Positions 5,994 to 6,805 of a stretch of DNA of 6,805 nucleotides are shown here, piece after piece. Numbering within the stretch: position 1 is the stretch's first letter; each line of letters begins with the position of its first letter. The DNA is from an uncultured Phascolarctobacterium sp. (lineage in GTDB: Bacteria > Bacillota > Negativicutes > Acidaminococcales > Acidaminococcaceae). A model generated the notes under the pieces. That model was not told the origin of the DNA, searched no databases, and was given only the letters and a program-made list of their open reading frames with translations. Location of the stretch: positions 1 through 6,805 of the forward strand of contig USBG01000091.1 in the NCBI GenBank assembly GCA_900552855.1, in the 5' to 3' direction. The translations under genes and the position numbers were made by a program.

Positions 5994-6557
5994 CTACTCC
6001 ATCAATTGACATGCATAAAGCGCACACAATGTTTTGGCATCGTATAGCTCCCCATTAGCAATCATCTCTTTTATTTCTCCAGGAGTGAAAGCTTTTACAG
6101 AGATGAACTCGTCTTCATCAGTATGCTGCTCAAATTTTGTAAGATTCCAAGCCTTATAAAGATGAATAATTTCGTCAGAAAAACCAGGGGTGGTGGCAAT
6201 GCTGATCATGTGTTGCCAGCTTTGAGCTTCATAACCAGTTTCCTCGCTTAGCTCACGTTTGGCACATTCCAATGGATCCTCCCCTGGTCCATGGTCCAGC
6301 TTACCTGCAGGAATCTCCCACATTACTGTTCCTAAAGGATAACGGCATTGCTTTACCAGTACAATGCGTCCGTCATCCAATACGGGCACTACTGCTACTG
6401 CACCGGGGTGGCGAATGTATTCACGGGTAGCGTCATTACCATTAGGCAGTGTTACATGGTCAAGCTGCACCTTTAATAGCCTACCACTAAAAACCTCTTC
6501 ATTGCTGCCTTCTACATATATTTCATCCAATTCAGGTTCATGAAATTTTTTAATCAT
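5994..6557 (-). CDS. nudF: Nudix hydrolase, ADP-ribose pyrophosphatase type
   Basis: This is a cytoplasmic metal-dependent hydrolase that most likely splits ADP-ribose into AMP and ribose 5-phosphate. The 187-residue protein shows the ADPRase fold: an N-terminal beta segment with the HPGAVAVVP stretch (50-58), then QCRYPLG (70-76), WEIPAG (80-85) and the Nudix box with RELSEETGY (101-109). The spacing between the Nudix glycine (Gly85) and first glutamate (Glu93) is seven residues, not the usual five, so the loop is two residues longer. The ATG at 6557 is preferred over an ATG near 6608 because AAAGAGGGAT directly precedes it and MIKKFHEP is a typical start. It heads a probable two-gene unit with the niaX-like gene. 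Substrate preference within the ADP-sugar group is not certain. Confidence 0.92.
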   Translation of the reverse strand: MIKKFHEPELDEIYVEGSNEEVFSGRLLKVQLDHVTLPNGNDATREYIRHPGAVAVVPVLDDGRIVLVKQCRYPLGTVMWEIPAGKLDHGPGEDPLECAKRELSEETGYEAQSWQHMISIATTPGFSDEIIHLYKAWNLTKFEQHTDEDEFISVKAFTPGEIKEMIANGELYDAKTLCALYACQLME

Positions 6558-6624
6558 AGTATCCCTCTTTATTATACTGTTTAAAAAACCAATTGTACTG
6601 CTCATCATAGGTTAATACTTACCT

Positions 6625-6652
6625 AGTATAAAACGCATCACCACAATAACAA
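6625..6652 (-). promoter_or_regulatory. candidate promoter for the Nudix-niaX unit
   Basis: On the minus strand, TTGTTA (6652-6647) and TATACT (6630-6625) are 16 bases apart, with 4 of 6 and 5 of 6 consensus matches. Transcription would begin near 6618, about 60 bases before the ATG. A perfect TATAAT at 6576-6571 is less likely because it would leave a leader of only about 7 bases, removing the ribosome binding site. The whole element overlaps the arm of the large hairpin. Confidence 0.45.
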
Positions 6653-6694
6653 AATGCAGCCTCATGGCCGCTTGTTATAAAGAAGGTGATGCGT
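6633..6694 (-). terminator. large compound hairpin, possible terminator
   Basis: Three nested stems stack: ACGCATCACC/GGTGATGCGT (6633-6642 with 6685-6694), ATAACAA/TTGTTAT (6646-6652 with 6672-6678) and GCAGCC/GGCCGC (6656-6661 with 6666-6671, one mismatch on plus or G-U on minus) around TCAT. On the minus strand the outer stem is followed by TTTATACT, a short U tract. It lies 38 bases after the stop of the gene entering from the right, so it may terminate that gene. Its length and layered form are unusual for a simple terminator. Confidence 0.5.
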
Positions 6695-6732
6695 AATTCT
6701 TAGTTATAGCTATAAAAATAAAGCACGAAATT

Positions 6733-6805
6733 TTATTTTAGACTATCCCTTATTGACTGCGCACTAGTAATAAGCTCTCTAGCGTTTTCATAGGCAGCAA
6801 AGCTA
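6733..6805 (-). CDS. C-terminal end of an unidentified protein, 5' end outside the window
   Basis: Twenty-three codons run from the right edge to a TAA at 6735-6733, reading SFAAYENARELITSAQSIRD and then SLK. The composition (Ala, Glu, Ser, Arg in a helix-like pattern) looks like real coding sequence and the stop is followed by a hairpin. The fragment is too short to assign a family. Confidence 0.55.
   Translation of the reverse strand, partial: SFAAYENARELITSAQSIRDSLK

Noticed and set aside
2004..6608. A toxin-antitoxin or defence island built from fic, the small membrane protein and the Nudix gene
   Set aside because: fic is disrupted, the genes lie in separate units divided by an IS, and the Nudix gene pairs with a vitamin transporter, which points to ordinary metabolism.

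Overview
The window looks like chromosomal DNA of a low-GC Bacillota (Firmicutes), probably an anaerobe. The evidence is AT-rich intergenic DNA, strong AGGAGG-type ribosome binding sites, intrinsic terminators, a CCA-encoding tRNA gene, an ECF-type vitamin transporter S component and an ISL3-family element. Negativicutes or Clostridia are plausible, but the sequence alone does not settle the class.

Left part (1-1830): the 5' two-thirds of a UDP-glucose 4-epimerase gene (galE, minus strand, running off the left edge) diverges from a PrxQ/Bcp-type peroxiredoxin gene (plus strand). A tRNA-Leu(CAA) gene follows, with a near-consensus promoter, an AT-rich upstream tract and a clean terminator. These are housekeeping genes.

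Middle (1960-3500, minus strand): a small two-helix membrane protein of unknown function lies downstream of a fic gene. The fic gene is broken at its 5' end by an 8-A homopolymer frameshift and an in-frame amber codon. The Fic catalytic core and C-terminal winged helix remain fully open. Both lesions fall in or beside the region that encodes the autoinhibitory helix. A 4 x 12-bp tandem repeat lies just upstream.

Insertion sequence (about 3608-5239): an ISL3-family element whose transposase is split by one frameshift in an A6 run. Beyond the 17-bp imperfect terminal repeats, both ends carry arrays of a TTTTGTGGTT-type motif: four copies on the left, and five on the right at a strict 22-23 bp period, inverted relative to each other. 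Each side also has a hairpin terminator oriented to stop transcription entering from outside. The right tip abuts an orphan plus-strand terminator, and no target duplication is visible.

Right part (5369-6805, minus strand): an ADP-ribose pyrophosphatase-type Nudix hydrolase gene followed by a probable niacin ECF S-component gene, a plausible NAD-metabolism pair. Upstream is a large compound hairpin that overlaps a candidate promoter, then the last 23 codons of an unidentified gene entering from the right edge. I see no convincing new defence or mobile system. The features most worth following are the IS end architecture and the decayed fic with its preserved catalytic core.
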